The translations under genes were made by a program, and so were the position numbers. This document shows positions 27,805-36,927 of a stretch of 64,000 bases of DNA, one piece after another. The stretch spans positions 62,001-126,000 of the forward strand of contig FAON01000010.1 in assembly GCA_001485605.1 (NCBI GenBank), written 5' to 3'. Every line of letters starts with the position of its first letter. Positions within the stretch are counted from its first letter, which is position 1. The DNA is from Candidatus Kryptobacter tengchongensis. GTDB lineage: Bacteria > Bacteroidota > Ignavibacteria > Kryptoniales > Kryptoniaceae. The notes under the pieces are model-generated. The model saw only the letters and a program-made list of their open reading frames with translations. It was not told the DNA's origin and made no database searches.

Positions 27805-29409
27805 TCAAGGCAAAATTCCCAATTGCATTCCCGCTTGACCCATCTCTGAAACAAATCTTACAAGATGATTAACTGATGTATTCATCAAATTGATTAATGG
27901 ACTTGGGTAAACACCAAGGAAAATAACTATAATTGCAAGCGGAACAAGCGTCACAAGTTCACGAGCATTTATATCTGGAAGGTTCTTCCATCTTTCAGGC
28001 AATTGTCCCAGGAAAAGACGCTGTGTTGTCCAAAGGATATATCCTGCGGTTATTATTACGCCAGTTGCTGAAAAGATCGCAATCCATTTATAAGTTTGAA
28101 ACGCACCAAGAAAAACAAACGCTTCACTTACAAACCCACTTAATCCCGGAAGTCCAAGTGCAGCAAAGAAAGCAATTATAACAATACCAAAATATTTTGG
28201 CATTTGATTTGCAAGTCCACCAAATTCATCAAGTCCCCTTGTATGAGCTCTGTCATATAAAACACCAACTATTAAAAACAACATTGCTGTTATCGTCCCG
28301 TGATTGAACATCTGCATAATCCCACCTGTTACGCCTTGAGTGTTAAGAGCAGATATTCCAAGAACAACATAACCCATATGGCTTATACTTGAATAAGCAA
28401 TAAGCTTTTTGAAATCTTCCTGTGCCATTGCCGCAAGCGCCCCATAAACAATGTTTATAAATCCAAGTATAGCCATTGGAAGCGCATACTTTACCATTCC
28501 ATCCGGGAAAATTGGGAAACTTATCCTCAACATTCCATATGTCCCCATCTTCAAAAGAACACCGGCAAGTATGACGCTTATCGGAGTTGGAGCTTCTACA
28601 TGCGCGTCAGGAAGCCAAGTGTGAAATGGAACTATTGGAACCTTTATCGCAAATCCAATGAATAAAGCAATGTAAGCAATATATCTCCATGTCGTATGTA
28701 AACCTGAAAAGATTGAACCTGGTTCATAATTTCGGGGATCCATCATTGCAAGCATATTAAATGTGTGAATTTTCTCCCCTGTCACAGGATCAATTATACT
28801 TGTGCTGAAATACAAACCAATCATAACAAGAAGCATTAAAACACTGCCAAGTAAAGTGTAAATGAAGAACTTTATAGCAGCGTATTCCCTTCTCGGACCT
28901 CCCCAAATTCCTATGAGAAAATACATTGGCAAAAGCATAACTTCCCAGAAGACATAGAAAAGGAAGAAATCAAGCGCAACGAATACGCCCATCATTCCAG
29001 TATCAAGTAAAAGATAAAGCGAATAATATCCCTTCGTCTTAGGCAATTCCCAAGATGCTATTGCGCCAATAAATGAAATCAAAGCTGTAAGAACAACCAT
29101 CGGCATGCTCAAACCATCAACACCAAGGAAATATTCAATTACAATTCTTCCAAACCATGCAACCCCTGAAACATCAATCCAACGATATTTTTCAACAAAT
29201 TGAAATCCCTCAAGTGTATTTACACCAGCAAGATCATATCTGTAATTTAAAAGCATAACAACAGCAAGTATGACCTGAATCCCGGTTGCCACAACAGAAA
29301 TCCATTTTATCCAAGTTTCCCTTCCTTTTGGGACGAGCAAAACTAAGAGCATCGCTACAACAGGTAAGAAAACAATCCAAGTCAAAATCCCAATTCCAAG
29401 TATTTGCAT
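27805..29409 (-). CDS. nuoM: Complex I membrane subunit NuoM
   Basis: 534 residues, about 14 membrane helices. Conserved blocks include FYVFWEVMLLPMYFLIG, with the essential helix-5 glutamate, PFHTWLPDAHVEAPTP and KKLIAYSSISHMGYVVLG. It is one of three antiporter-like subunits that move protons when complex I works. It lies between nuoL and nuoN. Confidence 0.96.
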   Translation of the reverse strand: MQILGIGILTWIVFLPVVAMLLVLLVPKGRETWIKWISVVATGIQVILAVVMLLNYRYDLAGVNTLEGFQFVEKYRWIDVSGVAWFGRIVIEYFLGVDGLSMPMVVLTALISFIGAIASWELPKTKGYYSLYLLLDTGMMGVFVALDFFLFYVFWEVMLLPMYFLIGIWGGPRREYAAIKFFIYTLLGSVLMLLVMIGLYFSTSIIDPVTGEKIHTFNMLAMMDPRNYEPGSIFSGLHTTWRYIAYIALFIGFAIKVPIVPFHTWLPDAHVEAPTPISVILAGVLLKMGTYGMLRISFPIFPDGMVKYALPMAILGFINIVYGALAAMAQEDFKKLIAYSSISHMGYVVLGISALNTQGVTGGIMQMFNHGTITAMLFLIVGVLYDRAHTRGLDEFGGLANQMPKYFGIVIIAFFAALGLPGLSGFVSEAFVFLGAFQTYKWIAIFSATGVIITAGYILWTTQRLFLGQLPERWKNLPDINARELVTLVPLAIIVIFLGVYPSPLINLMNTSVNHLVRFVSEMGQAGMQLGILP

Positions 29410-29448
29410 TTATCCTTGCTTGTTTTGTTTTTAAAACCTTTTTCTATT

Positions 29449-31539
29449 TTATCCGATAAAAATGTAAAACAAAATTATCACCGCAAACACAACATAAACA
29501 ATGTAAGTTTGAACTTTTCCGTTTTGCAATAACCTTGTCACATATCCAAAAAATCCAGTTATGTAAGCAAGTAAATTAACAAGCCCATCAATTATGTTCC
29601 AATCAAACTTACCAACCGAAAAAGACCACAACTTCGTCAAATAAGCCGAACCATCAACTATACCATCAATAATTTTAAGATCAAACCATCTCGCAAATTT
29701 AGAAATCCCAAGCGTTGCAAGAACAAATGTATTTTGATAAAGTTCATCAAAATACCATTTGTTTTTCAAAAATGTATATAACGGTTTTAAAGCACCTGCA
29801 ACTTTTTCTGCGCTGATTTTACCCCATTGATAAGTTAAAAATGCAAACAAAATTCCAAGCCCAGCCATCCCAAGTGACAACAACATCGCTGGAATGTGTG
29901 CCTCATGTAATGCGTGTTCGTATTCCGTAATTGAAACACCCTCATCAACTTTTGGCAAATTAAATTCAAATTGTTGAGCGTGCGGAACAACGCTTTTCGG
30001 TTTATGAATATATTTCTCAACCCAAGTTAAACTCGCATCAAATGGATTTGGTCCAAAGACAAACCAAAGTGATAAAACAGCAAGTATAACAAGCGGAACC
30101 GTCATAACTTTTGGCGACTCATGAATATGCTCAAAAATATCTTTTCTCTTCGGCTCACCGTGAAATGTTAATATCAAAAGCCTAAACATGTAAAATGCGG
30201 TTAAACCAGCTACAAAGAAACCAATTAAAGGTATTAACACATGCCCGCTTAATTTTCCAAATGCAAAAGCCCCAGCAAGAATTGAATCTTTACTTAAAAA
30301 TCCAGATGTTAATGGAATTCCAGAAATTGCAAGCGTGTAAATTAAAAATGTATAGTAAGTTATCGGCATTTTCTTTCTTAGCCCACCCATATTTCGTATA
30401 TCCTGTGGGTCTGTGTGATGATCGTGAACCTTATGCAAAGCATGATGCATCGCATGGATCACAGAGCCCGAACCAAGGAACAATCCAGCTTTAAAAGCTG
30501 CGTGCGTTACAAGATGGAAAAATCCAGCAACATAAGCACCACTGCCAAGAGACATCGTCATGTACCCAAGTTGAGAAATAGTTGAATAAGCAAGAACTCT
30601 CTTTATATCCGTTTGAGTTATTGCAATCGTTGCAGAGATAAAGGCTGTTATAGCTCCGATGTATGCGATAAATGTTAAGGCATCAGCACTCATCATTGCG
30701 TAAGTTCTTGCGGTAAGATAAACACCAGCTGCGACCATTGTTGCAGCATGAATTAAAGCACTAACTGGCGTTGGACCCTCCATCGCATCAGGCAACCAAA
30801 CATGAAGCGGAAACTGTGCGGATTTACCAATTGCACCGCAAAAAACAAGGATACCGGCTGCTGTAAGCAACCCTCCAGATAGCTTGCCCTGCTCAATCCC
30901 AGCAAAAACCTCAGCAAAATTAAATGTCTTCAAACTTGCCCATATTATCATTATCCCAACGAAAAACCCAAAATCCCCAACCCTATTTACAATAAACGCT
31001 TTCTTAGCTGCATCAGAAGCAGACTTTTTCTCATACCAATGACCGATTAAAAGATATGAAGAAACCCCCACAAGCTCCCAAAACACATACATCGTAAAGA
31101 AATTATTTGTCAAAACAATTCCAAGCATTGAAAATGTAAAGAAACCAAGATAAGCAAAATATCTTGAATACCTCACATCATCTTTCATATACCCAATTGA
31201 AAAGATGTGAACAAGCGAACTTATCACTCCAACCACAACAAGCATTGTCGCAGAAAGATTATCAATTAAAATTCCAAGCGTTATCTTCATTTCTCCCCAA
31301 TTTTGCACAAATCCAAAGTTCACCCATTCAAACTTCCACTCAATCGGCTCAGGGAAATGAAGTATTTTATTAAAAAACACAACAAAAGAAATCGCAAGTG
31401 AACCCAAAACAAGTCCCGTCTCAATCAAATCCCCCTGCCTTGGAAGCCGTTTTCTACCGAAAAAGATCAAAAGAACAAATCCCAGAAAAGGTAAAAGCAA
31501 AGCAATGATTGAAAGAAAAACTAATGTATCTTGACTCAT
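29449..31539 (-). CDS. nuoL: Complex I membrane subunit NuoL
   Basis: 696 residues, the largest antiporter-like subunit. Signatures are FVFWELVGVSSYLLIGHWYE, FPLHVWLPDAMEGPTPVSAL and KRVLAYSTISQLGYM; the C-terminal ~150 residues should hold the long lateral helix (HL) that runs along the membrane arm. A His-rich loop (HHALHKVHDHH, near residue 365) is common in NuoL. It follows nuoK by 38 bases. Confidence 0.96.
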   Translation of the reverse strand: MSQDTLVFLSIIALLLPFLGFVLLIFFGRKRLPRQGDLIETGLVLGSLAISFVVFFNKILHFPEPIEWKFEWVNFGFVQNWGEMKITLGILIDNLSATMLVVVGVISSLVHIFSIGYMKDDVRYSRYFAYLGFFTFSMLGIVLTNNFFTMYVFWELVGVSSYLLIGHWYEKKSASDAAKKAFIVNRVGDFGFFVGIMIIWASLKTFNFAEVFAGIEQGKLSGGLLTAAGILVFCGAIGKSAQFPLHVWLPDAMEGPTPVSALIHAATMVAAGVYLTARTYAMMSADALTFIAYIGAITAFISATIAITQTDIKRVLAYSTISQLGYMTMSLGSGAYVAGFFHLVTHAAFKAGLFLGSGSVIHAMHHALHKVHDHHTDPQDIRNMGGLRKKMPITYYTFLIYTLAISGIPLTSGFLSKDSILAGAFAFGKLSGHVLIPLIGFFVAGLTAFYMFRLLILTFHGEPKRKDIFEHIHESPKVMTVPLVILAVLSLWFVFGPNPFDASLTWVEKYIHKPKSVVPHAQQFEFNLPKVDEGVSITEYEHALHEAHIPAMLLSLGMAGLGILFAFLTYQWGKISAEKVAGALKPLYTFLKNKWYFDELYQNTFVLATLGISKFARWFDLKIIDGIVDGSAYLTKLWSFSVGKFDWNIIDGLVNLLAYITGFFGYVTRLLQNGKVQTYIVYVVFAVIILFYIFIG

Positions 31540-31577
31540 GCTATTCCGACTTTATTTTTATTTTAACGAGCATTGTC

Positions 31578-31910
31578 CTATCGCTTCAAATTATCAATTT
31601 CGTCAATGTTAACGGTTAGAAAGTTCTTGTAAATATTCAAAACGATAGCAATTGCAATCGCCGCTTCAGCAGCTGCGAGAATTATCACAAAAATTGCCGC
31701 AAGATGACCGCTGAGTTCGGCGGTGCTGTATTTTGAAAAAGCGATGAAATTTATATTTGCAGAATTTAAAATCAACTCAATACCCATTAAAACCATTATC
31801 GCATTTTTTCGTGTTACAACAGCATAAATCCCAAGCGAGAAAAGAATCGCACTAACTATCAAAAAATGTTCAAGCCCGACATTTTTAAGCATAGACAAAT
31901 CAACTTGCAT
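31578..31910 (-). CDS. nuoK: Complex I membrane subunit NuoK
   Basis: 110 residues, three membrane helices. The conserved glutamates of the proton path are in MGIELILNSANINF and in LAAAEAAIAIAIVLN. Slightly longer than the usual ~100 residues because of an N-terminal extension. Twenty-one bases after nuoJ. Confidence 0.95.
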   Translation of the reverse strand: MQVDLSMLKNVGLEHFLIVSAILFSLGIYAVVTRKNAIMVLMGIELILNSANINFIAFSKYSTAELSGHLAAIFVIILAAAEAAIAIAIVLNIYKNFLTVNIDEIDNLKR

Positions 31911-31931
31911 TACAAAACCATTTTTTATTTT

Positions 31932-32429
31932 TTAACTTTTTTCTTTTCTTGCAATTATAACTGCACCAAGTAAAGCAACAAGTAAAACCACCGAGGCAAC
32001 CTCAAATGGTAAAAGAAAATCCGTCATTAACTTTTCTCCTATCTTTTTCGTGGTATTCTCCCACTGAACATTCATAACATTAAACCATTTCGTCTTTAAA
32101 ATAACCCCGACCAGTGTTCCCATAATAGCTCCTGTTATAACAATAGCAGGTCCAACATGTAATGCTTCGGTTCGCACAGGAACATCAAAAACTTTTGTTG
32201 TAAGCATAATTCCAAAGATGATCAAAACAAGTATTCCGCCAACATAAATCAAAATTTGCGTCACAGCGATGAAATCAGCATTAAGAAGAACATATAATCC
32301 AGCAACTCCAAAAAATGTGAAAAGAAGAGCGAAAGCAGAATAGATTATGTTTCTGGCACTCACCACAACGATTGCTGAACCGATGGTTATAAAAGCAAAG
32401 ATATAAAAGGCAGCGTCAAATAAACTCAT
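31932..32429 (-). CDS. nuoJ: Complex I membrane subunit NuoJ
   Basis: 165 residues with five membrane helices; the third carries the NuoJ block IYVGGILVLIIFGIML that contains the pi-bulge helix involved in coupling. The sequence ends VALLGAVIIARKEKS. It lies between nuoI and nuoK with about 20-base gaps. Confidence 0.94.
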   Translation of the reverse strand: MSLFDAAFYIFAFITIGSAIVVVSARNIIYSAFALLFTFFGVAGLYVLLNADFIAVTQILIYVGGILVLIIFGIMLTTKVFDVPVRTEALHVGPAIVITGAIMGTLVGVILKTKWFNVMNVQWENTTKKIGEKLMTDFLLPFEVASVVLLVALLGAVIIARKEKS

Positions 32430-32449
32430 CTTTGATTCTTCTTTGTTTT

Positions 32450-33019
32450 TTAGGATTTTTCTTCAGGATTTCCTGGATTATTCACCGCAACCTGTTCAAC
32501 TGGCTTAGCGGTTTTCTTCATCTTTTGTTCAAGTTCAAACTGTTCAACTTGTTTTTTCTTCAACTCGGCTTCCTCTGGCGTGAAATTGCTAAAATGATAA
32601 ATTAAATTATGCCTTTTGTATTCGGAAAATTCATAAACATCCGTCATATAAATACACTCAGTTGGACACGGATAAACACAAAGCCCGCAATAGCAACACT
32701 TACTTATATCAATATCAAATTTCGTAACCCATAATCTTTTCTTATTTCCCGTTGATGTAACTCCAAGGTCTTCATTTGGCAATGCTTTAACAGTTTCAAT
32801 CGTTATACAATCAACAGGACAAGCCATCTCACATTGTCTACACCCGATGCAATCATCTATATTGACATAAAGCCGATTCCTTGCTCTTTCAGGAAGTTTC
32901 AACTTCACATCTGGATATTGAATTGTCACAGCTCTGACGAAAAGATGTTTGAATGTGAGCTTTAGACCGATGAGTATTGTCCAGAGCGCAATGAATATAT
33001 TTTTGAAGTATTGTCTCAT
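32450..33019 (-). CDS. nuoI: Complex I iron-sulfur subunit NuoI
   Basis: 189 residues. Two ferredoxin-type [4Fe-4S] motifs hold clusters N6a and N6b: cysteines 57, 60, 63, 67 and cysteines 108, 111, 114, 118. An N-terminal amphipathic segment (residues 1-30) docks it to the membrane arm. The last ~35 residues are a charged tail outside the core family. It passes electrons to NuoB. Confidence 0.96.
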   Translation of the reverse strand: MRQYFKNIFIALWTILIGLKLTFKHLFVRAVTIQYPDVKLKLPERARNRLYVNIDDCIGCRQCEMACPVDCITIETVKALPNEDLGVTSTGNKKRLWVTKFDIDISKCCYCGLCVYPCPTECIYMTDVYEFSEYKRHNLIYHFSNFTPEEAELKKKQVEQFELEQKMKKTAKPVEQVAVNNPGNPEEKS

Positions 33020-33032
33020 CTTGAAACAGATT

Positions 33033-34028
33033 TTATTTTAAAATTGCCCATAAACCCACAGCCATTATGTTCACAAATGAAATTGGCGTTAACACCTTCC
33101 ACGAAACATACATTAACTGATCAACCCTTAGCCTTGGTAATGTCCATCTCAACATTATCTGCAAAAACACAAAAAACAAACCTTTTGAGACAAACCAGAA
33201 AACTCCCCACGCTGGTCCCGATAAAAATTCTCCAAACGGGCTATCCCATCCACCGAAAAACAAAATTGCCGAAATCCCAGAAACAAGAAACATATTCGCA
33301 TATTCAGCAAGATAAAACATAGCGAATTTCATCCCCGTATATTCCGTGTGATACCCTGCGACAAGTTCAGACTCCGCTTCAGGAATGTCAAAAGGAGTTC
33401 TGTTAACCTCAGCAAGCGAAGCGATAAAATAGATTAAAAAGGTTATCAACATAAATGGCGGATACTTGAAGATGTTCCAGTTAAATAAGCCACCTTTTTG
33501 CATCTGACATACTTCCTGTAAATTTAATGTCCCCGCAACAATCACAACAGTTAAAATTGATAACGCAGTCGGAATCTCATAGCTTACAATTTGAGCCACA
33601 GAACGCATTGCGCCAAATAAAGAATACTTATTATTTGATGACCACCCAGCCATTAAAATTCCAATTACAACAAAAGAGGTAATCGCAATTATGTAAAAAA
33701 TTCCCACATTTAAGTTCGCAGCGATGAATGTTGATGTAAAGGGCAATGCAGCATAAGCTGCATACGAACCCGCAAATACAACAAATGGTGCAAGCGTAAA
33801 AAGAATCTTGTCAGAATTTGCAGGTGTTATATGTTCCTTTGTCAAAAGCTTTAAAAGATCAGCTATTGGCTGCGCCCAACCATGAAACCCACCGGTATAC
33901 ATATAACCAAGACGATCTTGGACATGAGAAGCAACTTTTATCTCAACCCATAAAATAACAACAGCATATACAAGTATGAATAAAAGAGGAATCACAGAAG
34001 CAATCAACATATTTAAAATTTCAGGCAT
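33033..34028 (-). CDS. nuoH: Complex I membrane subunit NuoH
   Basis: 331 residues, eight membrane helices, forming the quinone entry site with NuoB and NuoD. Recognised by LGYMYTGGFHGWAQPIADL and the acidic loop EVNRTPFDIPEAESELVAGY. I use the ATG at 34028; a TTG two codons upstream (34034) is also in frame. Twenty-six bases after nuoD. Confidence 0.95.
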   Translation of the reverse strand: MPEILNMLIASVIPLLFILVYAVVILWVEIKVASHVQDRLGYMYTGGFHGWAQPIADLLKLLTKEHITPANSDKILFTLAPFVVFAGSYAAYAALPFTSTFIAANLNVGIFYIIAITSFVVIGILMAGWSSNNKYSLFGAMRSVAQIVSYEIPTALSILTVVIVAGTLNLQEVCQMQKGGLFNWNIFKYPPFMLITFLIYFIASLAEVNRTPFDIPEAESELVAGYHTEYTGMKFAMFYLAEYANMFLVSGISAILFFGGWDSPFGEFLSGPAWGVFWFVSKGLFFVFLQIMLRWTLPRLRVDQLMYVSWKVLTPISFVNIMAVGLWAILK

Positions 34029-34054
34029 CGCCAAAACAGATTTGTTTTTAAATT

Positions 34055-35212
34055 CTACCTATCAACTTCGCCAAGAACTATATCAACACTTCCAAGTATT
34101 GCAACAAGATCAGCTATCATATAACCTCTGGAAATCTCAGGTAATACAGACAAGTTAACAAAACTTGGAGCCCTTGCCTTAACTCTAAATGGGGATGATG
34201 TATGACCATCGCTTATGATGTAAAATCCAAGTTCTCCTCTTGGATTTTCAGTTCTAAAGTAAACTTCACCCTGTGGTGGTCGTGCTTTTTTAGGTATCGC
34301 TGCATGGACATCACCAGGCGGAAGTTGTTCCCAGGCCTGTTCAATTATCTTTAAACTCTCCTCCATTTCCCTTACCCTGACATAATACCTGTCCCAACAA
34401 TCACCAACTGTTCCCATCTTCCCCTCACCAATCGGAACATCAAACTCAAATCTATCATAAACAAGATATGGTTCATTTTTCCTAAGATCAAACTTAACAC
34501 CCGAACCCCTCAACATAGGTCCACTGCATCCATAATTTATCGCAACATCTGCTGGCAAAACACCTATATTTGCAGTCCTATCTATGAAAATTTTGTTAAA
34601 GGTCAAGAGGTCATTTATCTCTTTAAGTGCCTTTGGAAATGTTTTCAAAAAATCTTTGAGTTTTTTCCCGAAATCAGAAGGCAAATCATGGGAAAGTCCC
34701 CCGATCCAGATATAGTTATAAAGTAACCTCGCCCCACAAGTTATCTCAAACATATCAAGAATTTTTTCCCTTTCCCTAAAACACCACAAAAAGGGAGTAA
34801 AAGCACCAAGATCAAGACCATATGTTCCAATAGCAAGAAGATGGCTTGCGATCCTTTGCAATTCAGCCATTATAACACGAATGTATTGAACTCGTTCCGG
34901 GACTTCTATGCCCATTAATTTCTCAACCGCAAGAACATAAGCAAGCTCATTACCCATCGCTGCAACATAATCCATCCTATCAACATAAGGGATAACCTGT
35001 TGATAATTTGTCATTTGCTCAGCATGTTTTTCAAAACAACGATGAAGATAACCAATATGAGGGATCACATCAACTATTATCTCCCCATCAACCACAAGTT
35101 CAAGTCGCAAAACTCCATGAGTTGAGGGATGTTGAGGACCCATATTTAAAATCATTGTATCGGTCTTCAATTCCCCCTTAACCGAGCGAGTCGTTATTTC
35201 AAATGTTGCCAT
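34055..35212 (-). CDS. nuoD: Complex I quinone-site subunit NuoD
   Basis: 385 residues of the 49-kDa family. The N-terminal [17 protein letters not shown] loop contains the quinone-binding His, and the closing [14 protein letters not shown] is the typical C-terminus. It is encoded separately from NuoC, not as the fused NuoCD of enteric bacteria. It begins 34 bases after nuoC. Confidence 0.97.
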   Translation of the reverse strand: MATFEITTRSVKGELKTDTMILNMGPQHPSTHGVLRLELVVDGEIIVDVIPHIGYLHRCFEKHAEQMTNYQQVIPYVDRMDYVAAMGNELAYVLAVEKLMGIEVPERVQYIRVIMAELQRIASHLLAIGTYGLDLGAFTPFLWCFREREKILDMFEITCGARLLYNYIWIGGLSHDLPSDFGKKLKDFLKTFPKALKEINDLLTFNKIFIDRTANIGVLPADVAINYGCSGPMLRGSGVKFDLRKNEPYLVYDRFEFDVPIGEGKMGTVGDCWDRYYVRVREMEESLKIIEQAWEQLPPGDVHAAIPKKARPPQGEVYFRTENPRGELGFYIISDGHTSSPFRVKARAPSFVNLSVLPEISRGYMIADLVAILGSVDIVLGEVDR

Positions 35213-35246
35213 TAAATTAACACCTGTTTTTATTTTTGGATCTATT

Positions 35247-35732
35247 TCAATATGGAATTTTCATACCGTTGTAAAATTCAGGAACTTGAAAATCTTTTCG
35301 CAATGGATAACTTCCCTCGGGCCAATCATAAGGCATCAAAATCCGCCTCAAATCCGGATGTCCATCAAATATGATCCCGAACATATCGTAAGCTTCCCGC
35401 TCGTGCCAGTTTGCGCTCTTCCATACTGATTCAACCGATTGAACAACTGGATTTTCAACAGGAACTTTAACCTTTAAAACAAATCTATGTCCATGCTTCA
35501 TTGAATAAATATGGTAGACAACCCCAAGAGCGCCATTTGCATAATCAACCCCACTTAAACACATCAAATAATCAAACGCAAGCTCAGGCTCATCCCTTAG
35601 AAATTCACAAATTTCTCTTATTCTATCCGGCTTAACCTCAAGATATGGCTCAACGATTGCATCAGCTTTAAATTCAACAATTGCATCCTCAAACTTAGAT
35701 TTTATCCTTTCATATATTTCACTTGCCTGCAT
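35247..35732 (-). CDS. nuoC: Complex I subunit NuoC
   Basis: 161 residues of the 30-kDa family. The signature runs from [20 protein letters not shown] to [21 protein letters not shown], with the family's conserved WxERExYDxxGI motif. It is a scaffold subunit of the peripheral arm. It lies 20 bases after nuoB. Confidence 0.96.
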   Translation of the reverse strand: MQASEIYERIKSKFEDAIVEFKADAIVEPYLEVKPDRIREICEFLRDEPELAFDYLMCLSGVDYANGALGVVYHIYSMKHGHRFVLKVKVPVENPVVQSVESVWKSANWHEREAYDMFGIIFDGHPDLRRILMPYDWPEGSYPLRKDFQVPEFYNGMKIPY

Positions 35733-35752
35733 TATACATTCTCCCTCTATTT

Positions 35753-36268
35753 TTATTTTTCCTCTATATAAACTGGTGGCAATTTCTTTTTTACCAGACT
35801 TTCTCTGCGAATTTTCTCACGAAGCTTTATTATTCCCTCAAGCAATGCTTCAGGTCTTGGCGGGCAACCCGGAACATAAACATCAACAGGTATAATTCTA
35901 TCAACGCCTTTTAAAACATGATAACCATGCTCCCAATATGGACCCCCACAATTTGCACAACTTCCCATTGATATCACATATTTCGGGTCGGGCATTTGCT
36001 CATATAACCTTTTCACGCGAGAAGCCATCTTTAAAGTTACCGTCCCAGCAACTATCATCAAATCCGCCTGTCTTGGTGTTGACCTCGGAATTATACCAAA
36101 TCTCATAATATCAAAGTGAGACGCAGACGCAGCCATCATCTCAATTGCGCAACACGCAAGCCCGAACTGCATCATCCACAAAGATGATAACCTCGCCCAA
36201 TTTAAAACATCTTCAACCGTTGTTATGACAATATTTTCATTTTCAAATCTTTTATCCAAAAGTCCCAT
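35753..36268 (-). CDS. nuoB: Complex I iron-sulfur subunit NuoB
   Basis: 171 residues. The four ligands of the terminal cluster N2 are present: the adjacent Cys39-Cys40 in [10 protein letters not shown], Cys104 in [10 protein letters not shown] and Cys135 in VPGCPPRPE. It hands electrons to quinone at the junction of the two arms. Between nuoA and nuoC with 20-base gaps. Confidence 0.97.
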   Translation of the reverse strand: MGLLDKRFENENIVITTVEDVLNWARLSSLWMMQFGLACCAIEMMAASASHFDIMRFGIIPRSTPRQADLMIVAGTVTLKMASRVKRLYEQMPDPKYVISMGSCANCGGPYWEHGYHVLKGVDRIIPVDVYVPGCPPRPEALLEGIIKLREKIRRESLVKKKLPPVYIEEK

Positions 36269-36288
36269 TTTACCTTTCCCTTAAATTT

Positions 36289-36723
36289 TTAAATTTCAAC
36301 CTTCTCTGATTTTGATTCCATAAAAGACTCCTTCAATTTTGAAACCTCAAGATATCTCGGTCTTGGTTTATCCCATTCAAGATCCCCCTTCGCCCATGCA
36401 TAAACATAGCCAAGGATCAAAATTAATAAGAAAACCACCATCTCAATGAAAGCAAATAACCCAAGTTCCTTATAAATCACAGCCCAAGGAAATAAAAACA
36501 CAACCTCAACTTCAAAAATCAAAAATATCAAGGCAACAGTGTAAAACCTGATATTAAACCTAATCCACGGATTTCCTACTGGCTCTTCCCCGCATTCATA
36601 AATTGTGGATTTCTCGGTATTTGGTCTGTGAGGGCGAATAAAACGATTTACAATTAAAGCACCAGCAACAAAAAATACACTAATGATTAAAAACAATAAA
36701 ATCTTCACAAATTCATTCAACAT
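36289..36723 (-). CDS. nuoA: Complex I membrane subunit NuoA
   Basis: 144 residues, three membrane helices, with the conserved loop STIYECGEEPVGNPWIRFNI and the acidic helix LIFEVEVVFLFPWAV. AAGGAAC precedes the ATG. It is the first gene of an 11-gene operon that has no nuoE, nuoF or nuoG. The C-terminal ~25 residues are a charged extension. Confidence 0.95.
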   Translation of the reverse strand: MLNEFVKILLFLIISVFFVAGALIVNRFIRPHRPNTEKSTIYECGEEPVGNPWIRFNIRFYTVALIFLIFEVEVVFLFPWAVIYKELGLFAFIEMVVFLLILILGYVYAWAKGDLEWDKPRPRYLEVSKLKESFMESKSEKVEI

Positions 36724-36752
36724 AAAGTTCCTTTTTTAATTTTTACTCAAAG

Positions 36753-36780
36753 CAAGAAACTTCTTGAGAAATACCTCAAG
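36753..36780 (-). promoter_or_regulatory. Overlapping inverted repeats in the nuo leader
   Basis: Two hairpins share bases and cannot form together: CAAGA/TCTTG (36753-36757 with 36762-36766) and CTTGAG/CTCAAG (36763-36768 with 36775-36780). They lie 30-57 bases before nuoA, within the long leader predicted from the promoter at 36886. A switch or attenuator is possible; the stems are short, so chance is also possible. Confidence 0.3.
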
Positions 36781-36885
36781 GGCGATCATCTCACAAAAAC
36801 ACCCCATATACCACAAGCAAAACGTTTCACACCATTTCAAAAAATTTAAGCGACATCTCAAAACTTAAATTCAAAGAACTCTTTG

Positions 36886-36916
36886 CAAATATATCAAAAC
36901 AGATGGACAAATTCAA
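36886..36916 (-). promoter_or_regulatory. nuoA: Bacteroidota-type promoter of the nuo operon
   Basis: Read on the minus strand: TTG (complement of 36914-36916), 20 bases, TATATTTG (complement of 36886-36893). It has the same -7 octamer and spacing as the copA promoter. Transcription from here would give a leader of roughly 155 bases before nuoA. Confidence 0.65.
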
Positions 36917-36927
36917 ATTTTAATTCA

